The notes: generated by a model from the letters alone, not told the origin. 64,000 bases of DNA from DASSFG01 sp035550375 (GCA_035550375.1 DASZPH010000007.1:41387-105386), one strand, 5' to 3'. Counted from the stretch's first letter, positions 1 to 8,816 are shown. Made by a program: numbers and translations.

Positions 1-97
1 TCAGCGTGGCCAGCGCCAGGGCACCAAATCCACCGGCGCACTGGGCCAGCATCTGGCGTCGCGTGACGGGCGAGGGTTGGTAGCGGCAGCAGTGCAT
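1..97 (-). CDS. DUF1501 family protein, N-terminal fragment cut by window edge
   Basis: Only the first 32 codons are inside the window, read leftward from ATG at 97. They encode a twin-arginine-like stretch VTRRQMLAQCAGGFGALAL. This pattern (RRQML, then a Cys-Ala/Gly run and a hydrophobic core) is typical of the N-terminus of planctomycete DUF1501 proteins, sulfatase-like secreted proteins exported by Tat and often paired with DUF1553 genes. The catalytic part lies outside the window, so the assignment rests on the signal region alone. The 149 bases between this start and the next gene show no other convincing coding sequence. Confidence 0.6.
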   Translation of the reverse strand, partial: MHCCRYQPSPVTRRQMLAQCAGGFGALALATL

Positions 98-246
98 CGT
101 TCACCTGGGATCAAAACATCGATTATCCCTCGTAGGCAGCCGGGGCACAATGAGACCTGAGCCCAGGTCGTGCGCTCTTTGACTCTCTGTCAAACAAAAC
201 CGCAACTCACCGCAGATGGTTTTTCGGTGCCTGAAAGTGGGCAAGG

Positions 247-525
247 CTACCAAATGTCGACCAATCCGCAGCACACAAGAAGGACGAGCACGACGAAGGC
301 AACGGGGAATGCTAAGACCATGCCCAAAAGAGCGCCGAGAGCAGCATGGCGAGGACTCTTGCAAGAGCCGATTGATGCCCCGACGAGTGCCCCAGCAGTG
401 AAAAGTAACAGAGGACCTTGGCGGTCATCGGTGGAGTTGAAGCTGGCGACGAACGCCCCGGCAGCCGGTGGCAGAAACGCCATCCAGGCCAACACCGTCT
501 TGAAGGAGAACTGCGGGAGGGGCAT
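247..525 (-). CDS. small hypothetical membrane protein (92 aa)
   Basis: ATG at 525. The product has two or three hydrophobic segments: roughly residues 10-27, 38-50 (LLLFTAGALVGASIG region) and 60-86, the last ending in a strongly hydrophobic Val/Leu/Phe run. The pattern suggests a small integral membrane protein with short connecting loops. I do not recognise a family. It lies 39 bases downstream of the PrsW-like gene on the same strand, so the two could be co-transcribed. Composition favours a real gene, but the size leaves doubt. Confidence 0.5.
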   Translation of the reverse strand: MPLPQFSFKTVLAWMAFLPPAAGAFVASFNSTDDRQGPLLLFTAGALVGASIGSCKSPRHAALGALLGMVLAFPVAFVVLVLLVCCGLVDIW

Positions 526-564
526 TTAATACTCGTCTCGATAAGGCAAGACCGTCGGCGTTCT

Positions 565-1509
565 TCACTTCGGGCGGGAACCCACGTTTTGCCGGGTTTT
601 CACCGGCGCCAGGTCCTTGAGAGTCACCCAGTGCCATTTGTGGCAGACTCCACAAGGTTCGTAGCGGCTCATGCCGAAATTCAACCCCAAGAGAATCGGC
701 TGCCGGTAGACTTCGCCGCACCCGGGACAGACCATCTGGCGAGACCAGATCGCCCGCCACATCTTGCGGCCGGCGAAGGCGCCGAGCACCGCCGCGAGCC
801 CCGCGACGACGAACATGACGAGCCACAACTGGATCAACAGTTGCCAGGTCTGCTGCTGCCAGCCGAACGCCCCGCGGTGCATGAGCACGATCGCCGAGTT
901 GGAGAGCCCGTGCAGCCCCATGCCGATCGCCAGTCCGGCGGCGAGGCCGAGCCGGCCGCGGCGCGCGAGTGTTACGGCCGGCATGGCGAAAAGAACGTGC
1001 GCCATGCAGGTCATCAGCCGCTCGCTTAGGAATCCCCCGAACGAGTACCACGGCAGGCCCGCCAGCTTGGGGTCGTTCGACTCGGCGACGAAGCTGGCGA
1101 CGAGCCAGATCTCGCCCACGGCAAATCCCAGCCCGGCGGCCATCGCCAGCGGAGCGATCATGCGGCGTGTCGGCCAAAGCGGGCGGCCCGCGGCCAGCAA
1201 GACGAACCAAGGCAGGAGCTTTGCCGGTTCTTCGGTCAGCGGAGCATACGCGAGGCGGATCGCGTCGCGCACGATCGACCAGTTGCCCTCCGACCACGCG
1301 GGCCGTTTCAGAACGGGTTCCAACGGACCGCTAAGTAGTGGCCGGCGCAAGACGAAAAAGGCCGCGGGGCTCATGAAGAAGCCCGTCACCAGCAAGGCCA
1401 CCAGAGACAACCGGCGCCGGTCACGCGGACAGGTTTGCCAAAACAACGTTCCCCACGCCGCCAAGGCAAGGGCGGTCGTTACGGCGGCCATCACGTAGAT
1501 CGGCTTCAT
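565..1509 (-). CDS. PrsW-like glutamic intramembrane protease with C-terminal zinc ribbon
   Basis: A 314-residue polytopic membrane protein. The PrsW signature appears in order: EExxK as LTEEPAKLLPW (E93, E94, K97), a glutamate in GFAVGEIWL (E133), a His in a membrane segment (MAHVLFAMP, H171) and a second His in GMGLHGLSNS (H200). In B. subtilis PrsW the corresponding residues form the site that cleaves the anti-sigma factor RsiW. After the last membrane segment (about 225-247) this protein adds a soluble tail with two CxxC pairs (C261/C264 and C286/C289), a likely zinc ribbon. ATG at 1509 is followed by a clear first membrane segment. No sigma or anti-sigma gene is adjacent, so the substrate is unknown. 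Confidence 0.7.
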   Translation of the reverse strand: MKPIYVMAAVTTALALAAWGTLFWQTCPRDRRRLSLVALLVTGFFMSPAAFFVLRRPLLSGPLEPVLKRPAWSEGNWSIVRDAIRLAYAPLTEEPAKLLPWFVLLAAGRPLWPTRRMIAPLAMAAGLGFAVGEIWLVASFVAESNDPKLAGLPWYSFGGFLSERLMTCMAHVLFAMPAVTLARRGRLGLAAGLAIGMGLHGLSNSAIVLMHRGAFGWQQQTWQLLIQLWLVMFVVAGLAAVLGAFAGRKMWRAIWSRQMVCPGCGEVYRQPILLGLNFGMSRYEPCGVCHKWHWVTLKDLAPVKTRQNVGSRPK

Positions 1510-1690
1510 AGGGCTTCAGGTTGCCTGGCAAGCGTCAAATCGCCAGGACTGTCGACGTTCGGCCAGCATTTTGCGGCGCGCTATAGAACGGGTTTGCGAA
1601 GAGCGAGCGGATGACATCTCGCGCACGGTCAAATGAACATCGAACCGGGAGACTTGATGCTAGCGGCCCTCGATCATACCGATGGTTTCG

Positions 1691-1951
1691 TCAACGCATC
1701 CCGCATCCCACGGCGTCGAAGATCTGCCCACCGCAGATGCTATCGAAATCGAGCCCACGACAGTAGCAGACGGACTGGGGTTGTTTCCCCGAAAGCACCG
1801 AGTTGTGCAAATTGGTAAACACGCTAATCCAGTTGGTGGCCCGCGGCACATCCCAGCCGACGTTAACTTCCGAGACCGGCAAATCGGTCAGCAGGGCGAT
1901 AACATGGTCGATTTCACGGATCAGACGATCCGTCAGATCGGGCTTCATCAT
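1691..1951 (-). CDS. small hypothetical protein downstream of enolase-superfamily gene
   Basis: A possible 86-residue product starting at one of two consecutive ATG codons (1951 or 1948), 27 bases after the stop of the upstream enolase-superfamily gene, so likely co-transcribed. The N-terminal part, DLTDRLIREIDHVIALL, looks like an amphipathic helix. The C-terminal half contains several cysteines. I recognise no family. The C-terminal third is less protein-like than the N-terminal part, so it could be the remnant of a longer gene. The 181 bases between here and the PrsW-like gene hold nothing I can call. Confidence 0.4.
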   Translation of the reverse strand: MMKPDLTDRLIREIDHVIALLTDLPVSEVNVGWDVPRATNWISVFTNLHNSVLSGKQPQSVCYCRGLDFDSICGGQIFDAVGCGMR

Positions 1952-1978
1952 CAACTCGCCCTCTATCGGCGTGACTCG

Positions 1979-3082
1979 TCAGGCGATTTCAATCACCGGC
2001 TTTCCCAAAACATCAACACACGGCGTGACTCCCAGCCCCGGTGTTGTTCCGGCCGACATCCGCCCATGTCGTCGCTGGGGCGCGCCGTCCGCGATGCTGA
2101 CCGTAACATAGCTGTTGAAATCGGTGCTCGTGAACAGGCATTCGGAAGGCGTGCTGTGGGCCAGGTGGGCGATCGCCGCCGTCACGATGTCGCCGCCCCA
2201 GCTATCTTCAATGGTCATGGCGATGCCCAGCGACACACAGAGGTCTCGCGCCTGCCGAGCCTTGGTCAGGCCGCCGAACTTGCTGATCTTGATGTTCACC
2301 ACGTCCATTGCCAGGTCGGCCCGTCCGCGCAACAGAACGTCGATGCCGTCGATCACCTCGTCGAGCACAAAGGGGTGGTCGGTGCGCCGGCGCACGACGA
2401 GGCACTCGTCATAGCTCAGGCACGGCTGTTCGATGTAGATGTCGATATCGCGCACCGAGCGAACCACTCGCAGGGCATCGTGAGCCAGCCAGCCCGTGTT
2501 GGCGTCGGCTACCAGGCGGTCGCCCGCCTGCAGTTCCGCCGCGACGGCCCGAATCCGCTCGATATCGGTGTCGGGGTCGCCACCCACCTTAAGCTGAAAA
2601 CGGCGATAGCCTTCGCTACGATATTTGGCGACCTTGGCCGCCATCTGCGCTGGCGATTCCTGCGAGATCGCCCGGTAGAGCACAAAATCCTCGCCGTAAC
2701 GACCGCCGAGCAGCACGCAAACCGGCTGCCCGGTTGCCTTGCCCAGGATGTCCCAACAGGCCATATCGATGGCCGACTTGACGTAAGCGTGGCCTTTCAT
2801 CGCGGCGTCCATTCGCCGATTGAGCCGGCCAAGCTCAAGCGGGCTCTCGCCGATCAGGTGCGGACCAAGCTCCGCTAGCCCGGCTCGGCAACCGGCGGCA
2901 TAGGCCGGCAAATAGAAAGGCCCCAGGGGGCACACCTCGCCATAGCCGGTGATGCCCGCGTCGGTGTCGACCTGCACGACCGTGCTATCGAAGACGCTCA
3001 CCGACTTGCCCCCCGACCACTTATAACTTCCCTCGCAAAGCGGTAGATCGACCCGGTAGGCGGAGATTTTGGAGATCTTCAT
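1979..3082 (-). CDS. mandelate racemase/muconate lactonizing family enzyme, hydroxyproline dehydratase/epimerase-like
   Basis: A full-length 367-residue enolase-superfamily protein. It has an N-terminal capping domain and a barrel carrying the expected residues: catalytic Lys165 in FQLKVGGD, metal ligands D193 (VADANTG), E218 (YIEQP) and D241 (VLDE), and the second base Lys265 in NIKISKFGG. The stretch EGSYKWSGGKSVSVFDSTVV near the N-terminus and TIEDSWGGD near the C-terminus resemble the subgroup holding cis-3-hydroxy-L-proline dehydratase and 4-hydroxyproline-betaine 2-epimerase. The fold and metal site are firm. The exact substrate is inferred from resemblance, and an amino-acid-derived substrate is likely. 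Confidence 0.8.
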   Translation of the reverse strand: MKISKISAYRVDLPLCEGSYKWSGGKSVSVFDSTVVQVDTDAGITGYGEVCPLGPFYLPAYAAGCRAGLAELGPHLIGESPLELGRLNRRMDAAMKGHAYVKSAIDMACWDILGKATGQPVCVLLGGRYGEDFVLYRAISQESPAQMAAKVAKYRSEGYRRFQLKVGGDPDTDIERIRAVAAELQAGDRLVADANTGWLAHDALRVVRSVRDIDIYIEQPCLSYDECLVVRRRTDHPFVLDEVIDGIDVLLRGRADLAMDVVNIKISKFGGLTKARQARDLCVSLGIAMTIEDSWGGDIVTAAIAHLAHSTPSECLFTSTDFNSYVTVSIADGAPQRRHGRMSAGTTPGLGVTPCVDVLGKPVIEIA

Positions 3083-3136
3083 AAGAAGGGACAGTCTCGT
3101 TGCGAGAGGTCGCCGGGCAGCTAGACTCCGGGTCGC

Positions 3137-4276
3137 TCAGGCCGCTTTCCGTTGCCGCTGCGCCGCTACTTCCTCATAGACTGCCAGCAATTCGCGGCAA
3201 TTGCAATCGAGCGAATGGCGGAGGGCCAGCTCGCGTGCCGCGATGGCCATCGGCCCGCGGTTGGCCGGATTGGCGAGCGGCCGCAAGCATTCGGTTAATT
3301 CTTCGACGCTGGCCGGATCGTTGACGAGGTGTCCCTCGACGCCGGGAGTGATCAACTCACCGGCCCCGTTGTAGCGGCTTGTGACCACCGGCAAGCCGCT
3401 GGCCAAAGCTTCGAGCAACACCAGGCTGCAGGGATCGTAGAAGGTCGGTTGCACGTAGAGATCGGCCGCCGCGTAATAGCGAACCGTGTCGTCCGCCGGC
3501 CCAGCATAGATGACGGCCGGCTCATTGGCTCCCGCGTCGACCCTTGCCCGACGTTTCCCCCCCACGATGGCCGCTTTGACCTTGTGTCCTTCGTCGCGCA
3601 ACCGTTTGACGGCCGAGACGAGCGTGGGCACGCCCTTGAGGCGGAAATTGTGAGCCACAATCAGCAGCAACGTGTCGTCGTCGGTAACGCCCAGCTCGTC
3701 GCGGACGACCCGCCGATAACGAGGCCGGTGATCTGGCGAAAACCGCTCGACGTCGACGCCGTTGTAGACAATCCTGATCTGGCTGCGGCGCACGCCGTGG
3801 AAGCGCTCGAAGTCGCGGGCCACCATGCGCGACAGGGCAATAAAGATCCTCTGTTCGGCCGAGTACTGACTGGTCAACAGCCGCTGAAACTCGCGGTAGC
3901 GAGGCAGCCAACGCGCTGTTTTCCGTTTCAGGCCGCGCAGCCACGGCGGCAAGAGCAGCAGATTCTGCTCGAAAGCCGCGGTGCGCGAACCGCCGTGCGG
4001 TTGAAACACGTCGCAGTGCCAGCCAGACCCCATGTCGTGGACCACGTCGAGCGAAAGCGAATCGAGAAGTCGCCGGGCCGCCAAGGCAAAATCGATCCGC
4101 GAAGCGGGCCGGTCGATTCTGTGCCGGACGATTTCGGGCAATTCGGCCGCAAACTGGCCGGCCACCACGTGGACCTCGTGACCGGCCCTGACGAGCCAGC
4201 CCGCATATTGGCTTGTCCACTGTTCGGCGCCACCGCGCGCCGGGTCGAGACTCTCGATCACGAGTCCGATTTTCAT
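3137..4276 (-). CDS. glycosyltransferase family 4, LPS-core type
   Basis: 379 residues from the ATG at 4276, which overlaps the stop of the upstream kinase gene as ATGA. The frame stays open much further upstream, but only as a shadow of that kinase. GT-B features are visible: the N-terminal MKIGLVIESLDPARGGAEQW, a His/Pro donor-side loop DVFQPHGGS, YNGVDVERFSP before the second Rossmann domain, and the nucleotide-sugar site DPCSLVLLEALASGLPVV. This last motif, with Asp in place of the usual first Glu, is seen in WaaG-like LPS core transferases. Position in an operon with heptosyltransferase, core kinase and hldE supports a role in lipid A-core assembly at the cytoplasmic face of the inner membrane. 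Confidence 0.85.
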   Translation of the reverse strand: MKIGLVIESLDPARGGAEQWTSQYAGWLVRAGHEVHVVAGQFAAELPEIVRHRIDRPASRIDFALAARRLLDSLSLDVVHDMGSGWHCDVFQPHGGSRTAAFEQNLLLLPPWLRGLKRKTARWLPRYREFQRLLTSQYSAEQRIFIALSRMVARDFERFHGVRRSQIRIVYNGVDVERFSPDHRPRYRRVVRDELGVTDDDTLLLIVAHNFRLKGVPTLVSAVKRLRDEGHKVKAAIVGGKRRARVDAGANEPAVIYAGPADDTVRYYAAADLYVQPTFYDPCSLVLLEALASGLPVVTSRYNGAGELITPGVEGHLVNDPASVEELTECLRPLANPANRGPMAIAARELALRHSLDCNCRELLAVYEEVAAQRQRKAA

Positions 4277-5166
4277 GGATGCGCTCCCAATCGACGCTCC
4301 ATGGCGCGCTGCCGGAGAAGTACGCGGCGGATGAGGCGCTTGTCTGCCAGGCTTAAGCGAGAAACGCCCACGTAGCGCTTGATGAAGGCCATACGGAGCG
4401 TGTTGCCGATGCGCTCGCGAGGCGCCGAATAGGCTAGCTGCGCCAGATCCTTCACAATCCATCGGCCGCGCAGCCAGCGCCGATGCTCGACGCGCTGTAA
4501 GTCGATCAGACGGATCGCAAAACGCCGGCTGGCCAGTTCTTGGATGAAGAAGTGACAGCAGTAAAAGTCGCGGTGATTGAAGCCCGCCGCGTGAAAACGG
4601 TTTGCCACGTCGCCCACCGCCGTGACCAACGACAAGAGATCGTGATCGCGCCGGGTGCGTTCCGCCGCCGGCACGAAGCGCCGCCGCACAAAGTCGTCGA
4701 GTGGGGCAAAGCCGCACAGTTCTTCCGTCATGAAGAACGACTCGGCGAGGTCGCCGGTGACCTGCTCGCCAAAGGCGACCACGCGCATGGTGTCGATGCC
4801 GGCCTGCTTGAGGACCGCGACGTTGTCGGCTTCCACCCGACCGGCCGTAGCGCCGCCTCGCGCCCCGAACCACCCCCGCACCCGCTCGGCAAGCGAGCGC
4901 ACGCGGTGCTTCTTGAGAAACAGCACGTGTCGGCCGCCGTGCACGGGAAGTTCCAACCGCCAGTTCTCGCGGTCGGGCAGCGCGCGCAGCAGGCGGCCGT
5001 TTGAGTTCTTCATCACGGCGTCGAAGCTCGCCAGGCCGATTCGCTCCAGTTCGCCGGCGTACTCTTGATCGACCCACATGCGGCCGTCGTCGACGCGGCG
5101 CATGCCGGCCGCCCCCTTCTTACGGGCGTGAGCGACGTCGAAACGGAGGTGGCTGAGATGCGTCAT
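4273..5166 (-). CDS. WaaP/Kdo-kinase-like lipopolysaccharide core kinase
   Basis: 297 residues from ATG 5166, preceded by AAAGG at a good distance. An in-frame TTG at 5190 is the alternative start. The protein has a protein-kinase-like fold of the RfaP/InaA type: a Lys-containing N-lobe (HVLFLKKHRV), the catalytic-loop motif FNHRDFYCCHFF with HRD, and the metal-binding Asp in IRLIDLQRV. Relatives phosphorylate heptose I of the LPS inner core using ATP. It sits between waaF-like and GT4 genes and overlaps the latter by 4 bases, implying translational coupling. The acceptor sugar cannot be read from the sequence. Confidence 0.8.
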   Translation of the reverse strand: MTHLSHLRFDVAHARKKGAAGMRRVDDGRMWVDQEYAGELERIGLASFDAVMKNSNGRLLRALPDRENWRLELPVHGGRHVLFLKKHRVRSLAERVRGWFGARGGATAGRVEADNVAVLKQAGIDTMRVVAFGEQVTGDLAESFFMTEELCGFAPLDDFVRRRFVPAAERTRRDHDLLSLVTAVGDVANRFHAAGFNHRDFYCCHFFIQELASRRFAIRLIDLQRVEHRRWLRGRWIVKDLAQLAYSAPRERIGNTLRMAFIKRYVGVSRLSLADKRLIRRVLLRQRAMERRLGAHP

Positions 5167-5207
5167 GCTTGGTCGCCTTTGGCTCGGCAAAAGGCGACAT
5201 CGGGTAT

Positions 5208-6263
5208 TCAGGCGGCTTTAACCGTTTCTCGCGGAGGCAAAAGCTGTTTCAATGCGCGGTAAACTTCGTTGATGTTCAGGTCGAGCATGCAGCGATGGTG
5301 CCCCAGGGGACACGTTCGACGCTGGCACGGCACGCACTCCAGTTCGCGCTGCAGGTGGATCGCCTGCGGATGGTAGTTTTCGCTGAGCCCGATGTGGGTG
5401 GGGCCGAACAGGGTGACGACCGGCACGCCAAAAGCCGCCGCAAAATGACGCGGGCCGCTGTCGGTCGTGACCATGGCTGCCGCTCGACGGACGCACGCCT
5501 TGCTCAGGCCGATTCGGAGGCGTTCTTCGGCCAGGCTGCACACCCGCGGGTGAGCCGCGCCGCGGACGATTTCGGCCGCGATCGCCCGTTCTTGCGGACC
5601 GCAGAGAACCAGGACGTAGCGGCGGTCGTCGACGGCCAGACGGCGCGCCAGGGAGGCAAAATACGTCGTCGGCCAGAGCTTGGCGGCGCCGTAGGCTCCT
5701 CCGGAGTTGAGCACAACGACCTGTTTGCCGTGCGGCAGGCGCAGTTTCCGCCAGACTTCGTCGGCGGCCTGCTCGTCGGCCGCGAGCGTGGCCAACTCGA
5801 CCTGACGCGAAGCGCTGGGACAGCCGGCCGCGTAGGCCAACTCCAGGTAGTAGTCGAGCGCCGAGACCGGCGCCAGCCGTTTGCCGCTGCGCGGTGGGTA
5901 GAGCTTGCGGTTGAGCAGGATGCCGCGTCCGCCGCGCACATAGCCCAGCCGGTCGCGTGCGCCGCCGAAGCGGGCCAAAAGGGCGGTCCGCCAACTGTTG
6001 GGTAACAGGAGTGCCAGATCGACGCGATCTCGCCGCAGTCGCCGGCAAAGTGCCCAGCCTCGCAGACGCGAATCGGCCGAGCGTGGGTCGTAAAGCAACG
6101 GCTCATCGAGCCAGGGCGTGCCCGCCAGCACGTCGGCCGCCTGGGGACGCATGACTCCCAGGATGCGCGCCGCCGCGAAATGCTCACGCAGCGCACGCAG
6201 CGTCGGCGTCGCCATCACGACGTCGCCTACCCAGTTCGGCAAAAACACGGCGATCGTTTTCAT
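5208..6263 (-). CDS. waaF: ADP-heptose:LPS heptosyltransferase (WaaF-like, GT9)
   Basis: 351 residues, ATG at 6263. The GT9 N-terminus FLPNWVGDVVMATPTLRAL carries the Asp that is catalytic in WaaC/WaaF. The C-terminal donor site TDSGPRHFAAAFGVPVVTLF binds ADP-heptose. The Cys-rich stretch ECVPCQRRTCPLGHHRCM near the end is typical of WaaF-type sequences. The enzyme adds L-glycero-D-manno-heptose to the growing LPS inner core. The gene lies 18 bases after hldE, which makes its donor precursor, and upstream of the core kinase, so the four genes form one operon. Choice of WaaF over another GT9 member is by motif only. Confidence 0.85.
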   Translation of the reverse strand: MKTIAVFLPNWVGDVVMATPTLRALREHFAAARILGVMRPQAADVLAGTPWLDEPLLYDPRSADSRLRGWALCRRLRRDRVDLALLLPNSWRTALLARFGGARDRLGYVRGGRGILLNRKLYPPRSGKRLAPVSALDYYLELAYAAGCPSASRQVELATLAADEQAADEVWRKLRLPHGKQVVVLNSGGAYGAAKLWPTTYFASLARRLAVDDRRYVLVLCGPQERAIAAEIVRGAAHPRVCSLAEERLRIGLSKACVRRAAAMVTTDSGPRHFAAAFGVPVVTLFGPTHIGLSENYHPQAIHLQRELECVPCQRRTCPLGHHRCMLDLNINEVYRALKQLLPPRETVKAA

Positions 6264-6281
6264 GCGGTTCGAGCAAACGGG

Positions 6282-7802
6282 TCAGGCGGCACGCTTTAAC
6301 GACTCGACGATCTTGGTCGTCGACACCCCGGCAACAAGCCCGACCACGCAGACTTGCCCACCGTAGGCGGAAACGACTTCATGCCCGACGACCTCGTTAG
6401 GCGCGTAGGTGCCGCCCTTGACCAGCACGTCGGGTCGCAGGCGATGGAGCAGATGGTGCGGCGTGGGTTCGTCAAAGATTACGACGTGGTCGACGGCCGC
6501 CAGTGCCGCGAGCATCGTCGCCCGGTCGCGCTCGCTGATCACCGGCCGAGTCGGGCCCTTCAGCCGCCGCACGCTGGCGTCGCTGTTCAAGCCCACCATC
6601 AGCACGTCGCCCAGGCGGCGCGCTTCGGCCAGGTAGCTGACATGCCCCACGTGCAACAGGTCGAAGCACCCGTTGGTGAAGACGATCTTTCGAGCCGCGC
6701 CGCGATGCGCCCGGCAGAAACGCTCAAGCTCGTCGAGTCCGCAGATCTTGTCCTGAGGCCAGAGGGCGCGTTCGACCAAATTTGCGTTCGCGTCGGCGGC
6801 TCGGCATTCGTCGACCAACCGCTGGCGGATTTCGGGGCGGGGAATGACGGCCACGCCGACTTTTTCCACCTCCAGTCCGGCCGCCACGTTGGCGAGTTGT
6901 AGCGCCACGGGGGGCGCCAGCCGGGCGGCCAGCGCCACGCCGATCATCGCCAGGGCCATGTCGCCGGCCCCCGTGATGTCGTACACGGCGCGGGGGCGGG
7001 TCGGAAAGATGCTGGCCGTCCCGTCGCGATCAACTAGGGCCATGCCGTCACGGTCGAGCGTGATGATGCCCAGGTCGAGCCGGAGCTGTTCGCGGAGCCG
7101 GCCGGCCGCAACAAAGGCGTCGGCCGCTGAGTTGATTCGCAGGCCGGTGGCCATCTCGGCTTCGAGCCGGTTCGGCGTCATGCTCGTCGCGCCCTGGTAA
7201 CGCGAGTAATCGTGCGAGCGGATCGGGTCGACCAGCAGGGGCACGTTCGCCTGCCGGGCACGGTCGATCAGCTCGCGCAAGAGCGCCGGCGTACAAACTC
7301 CCTTGGCGTAGTCGGAGACGAGGATCACGTCGAACGAGGCCAGCCGATCGAGCAGCGGATCGAGCAGCTCTCGCTGAAGAGACGCGGCGATCGGATCGCG
7401 GACCTCGTTGTCAACCCGCAACATCTGGTGCGGATGTCGCCCCTGAGCCCGGCCGATGAAACGTTCTTTGACCGTCGTCGGTCGGGAGTGGTCCTCGAGC
7501 AAGGCCGAGCTGTCGACGCCGGCCTCATCGAGCAACCGCCGCACGAGTTCGCCATCGCGGTCGGCGCCGACGACGCCGGCGCACGTGACCTCGGCTCCCA
7601 GGCCGCGGAGCATGTTGCAGACATTGGCCGCACCGCCCAGCCGCGCTTCACGCTGATCGGCGCGCAGCAGAATGACCGGCGCCTCCTGGCTCACCCGCTC
7701 GGCGTCGCCGAACGTGTAACGGTCGAGAATCAAGTCGCCCAGCACCAGCACACGCGGATGGCCTAGGCGATCGAATGCAGAAAGCAGGTCAGGCGAATTC
7801 AT
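6282..7802 (-). CDS. hldE: bifunctional heptose-7-phosphate kinase / heptose-1-phosphate adenylyltransferase
   Basis: 506 residues from ATG 7802, preceded by AAGGAAG. An in-frame GTG at 7823 would bury that ribosome site and is rejected. The N-terminal domain (about 1-330) is a PfkB/ribokinase-type kinase with a glycine-rich entry (RLGGAANVCNMLRGLGAEV) and the anion-hole motif ITGAGDMALAM. The C-terminal domain (about 350-506) is a nucleotidyltransferase with FTNGCFDLLHVGHVSYL (HxGH) and GLNSDASVRRLKGP. Together they make ADP-D-glycero-beta-D-manno-heptose for LPS core. It is the first gene of the four-gene operon. Its presence implies an outer membrane with heptose-containing LPS. Confidence 0.92.
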   Translation of the reverse strand: MNSPDLLSAFDRLGHPRVLVLGDLILDRYTFGDAERVSQEAPVILLRADQREARLGGAANVCNMLRGLGAEVTCAGVVGADRDGELVRRLLDEAGVDSSALLEDHSRPTTVKERFIGRAQGRHPHQMLRVDNEVRDPIAASLQRELLDPLLDRLASFDVILVSDYAKGVCTPALLRELIDRARQANVPLLVDPIRSHDYSRYQGATSMTPNRLEAEMATGLRINSAADAFVAAGRLREQLRLDLGIITLDRDGMALVDRDGTASIFPTRPRAVYDITGAGDMALAMIGVALAARLAPPVALQLANVAAGLEVEKVGVAVIPRPEIRQRLVDECRAADANANLVERALWPQDKICGLDELERFCRAHRGAARKIVFTNGCFDLLHVGHVSYLAEARRLGDVLMVGLNSDASVRRLKGPTRPVISERDRATMLAALAAVDHVVIFDEPTPHHLLHRLRPDVLVKGGTYAPNEVVGHEVVSAYGGQVCVVGLVAGVSTTKIVESLKRAA

Positions 7803-8165
7803 GGGTGCGGTCTTCCTTGACACGATCGCCCAGGCGGAGGCTTCAGCGCGCTTGCGGCCGCGCGTTTAAGTGGGCCGCTAACCGTCCGTGGTGCCCGCGA
7901 GTTTTACCGCCTTAGGCAATGCCGGGCAAGGCTAGCCGGATGATTCGCCGGCTCAAATTAACCCGAGCGTAAGTTTTGATCTCGTGCTCTGGCGGATTCG
8001 CCGCGGAGTGGCCGGACGGAGTGTAGCCGTGGGCGAGGCGGCGGTGAGCATAAGCCTCCTTCGCCCCGCCGGGCAGACAAATCGGAACAGCAATAGGCGT
8101 AAGCGAGGAGAACAACGCAATTTACCTTGCTTGCGCGTCGCGCGTGTCGGGCGCAGCCCGGAGCG
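7803..8165. other. 363-base intergenic region, no gene seen
   Basis: The region lies between the hldE start and the end of the RmlC-like gene, both on the minus strand. It should contain the promoter of the LPS-core operon, but I could not pick a clear -35/-10 pair. Short hypothetical reading frames exist on both strands and none looks like protein. No repeat or terminator was recognised. Confidence 0.4.
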
Positions 8166-8642
8166 TTAATCCAGCACAAACGGGCTGCCCGATACGTCTT
8201 CGTGGCGGATTTCGTCGACCGGTTCCTTGCGTCCCTCCCCGGCGTAAAGCCGGTTGGGGCAGTTGAAGACCCAGCCGGGCACCTCGCCCACGTTCTTGTA
8301 GGCGTGTACCACGCCGGGAGGAATGATCACCGCCTGCATGTTCGACTGGCCGACCACAACCGTCTGTCGACGGCCGTAAGTGGGCGAATGCTGGCGAGCG
8401 TCCCAAAGATAGAGCTTGAAATCGCCGGGTCCCAGGAACGCAAAATAGTCGGACTGGTCGACGTGCTCGTGCGGCCCGCGGGCCACGCCGGGCCGCGTCT
8501 CGCTCACGTAGCCCATGCGCGGCCAATCGACCGACGCCAACTCGTCCTGGCGGTAGACTTCGACTAACCAGCCCCGCGCGTCGTTGTAACGCTTAAGCGC
8601 TTTGAAAACGACGCCGTCGATCGGTCCAGGTTCGAATAACAA
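8166..8642 (-). CDS. dTDP-4-dehydrorhamnose 3,5-epimerase-like cupin
   Basis: 158 residues. The start is a TTG at 8642 with GGAG eight bases upstream. The cupin resembles RmlC/sugar 3,4-ketoisomerase proteins: IDGVVFKALKRYNDARGWL at the N-terminus, RGPHEHVDQSDYFAFLG with the metal/base histidines, and IIPPGVVHAYKNVG followed by NCPNRLYAGEGR, typical of the RmlC family. Such enzymes epimerise dTDP-4-keto sugars for surface polysaccharide. No other rml gene is nearby, so the sugar is uncertain. It is on the same strand as the LPS-core operon but separated by 363 bases. Confidence 0.75.
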   Translation of the reverse strand: MLFEPGPIDGVVFKALKRYNDARGWLVEVYRQDELASVDWPRMGYVSETRPGVARGPHEHVDQSDYFAFLGPGDFKLYLWDARQHSPTYGRRQTVVVGQSNMQAVIIPPGVVHAYKNVGEVPGWVFNCPNRLYAGEGRKEPVDEIRHEDVSGSPFVLD

Positions 8643-8661
8643 AGTTAAACTCCGAAGAAGA

Positions 8662-8746
8662 GTCTTGGGTTTTAGGTCTTGGCTCTTCGATCTACAGATC
8701 CGGCCCGAAGCCGAAGTTCCAAGACCTAAGACCCAAAACCTAAGAC
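8662..8746. repeat. degenerate heptanucleotide repeats, inverted pair
   Basis: Three head-to-tail 7-mers, GTCTTGG, GTTTTAG and GTCTTGG, fill 8662-8682. Four units in the opposite orientation, CCAAGAC, CTAAGAC, CCAAAAC and CTAAGAC, fill 8719-8746. The two blocks can pair (TTAGGTCTTGG with CCAAGACCTAA is a perfect 11-base match) across a 36-base spacer. The same unit recurs at 9054-9101. The block sits between the RmlC-like start and the promoter of the structured RNA. Confidence 0.75.
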
Positions 8747-8782
8747 CATCTTAAGTACCAAAAATGCCTGTGAAAACCGCAC

Positions 8783-8811
8783 TTGACCCTCTGCGGGTGA
8801 TCTCGTATTCT
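8783..8811 (+). promoter_or_regulatory. sigma70-type promoter of the structured RNA
   Basis: TTGACC at 8783-8788, a 17-base spacer and TATTCT at 8806-8811. This is close to consensus and predicts a transcript starting near 8817-8819. No plausible start codon with a ribosome site follows at once. The next feature is a series of hairpins ending in a terminator. Confidence 0.65.
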
Positions 8812-8816
8812 CCCCG

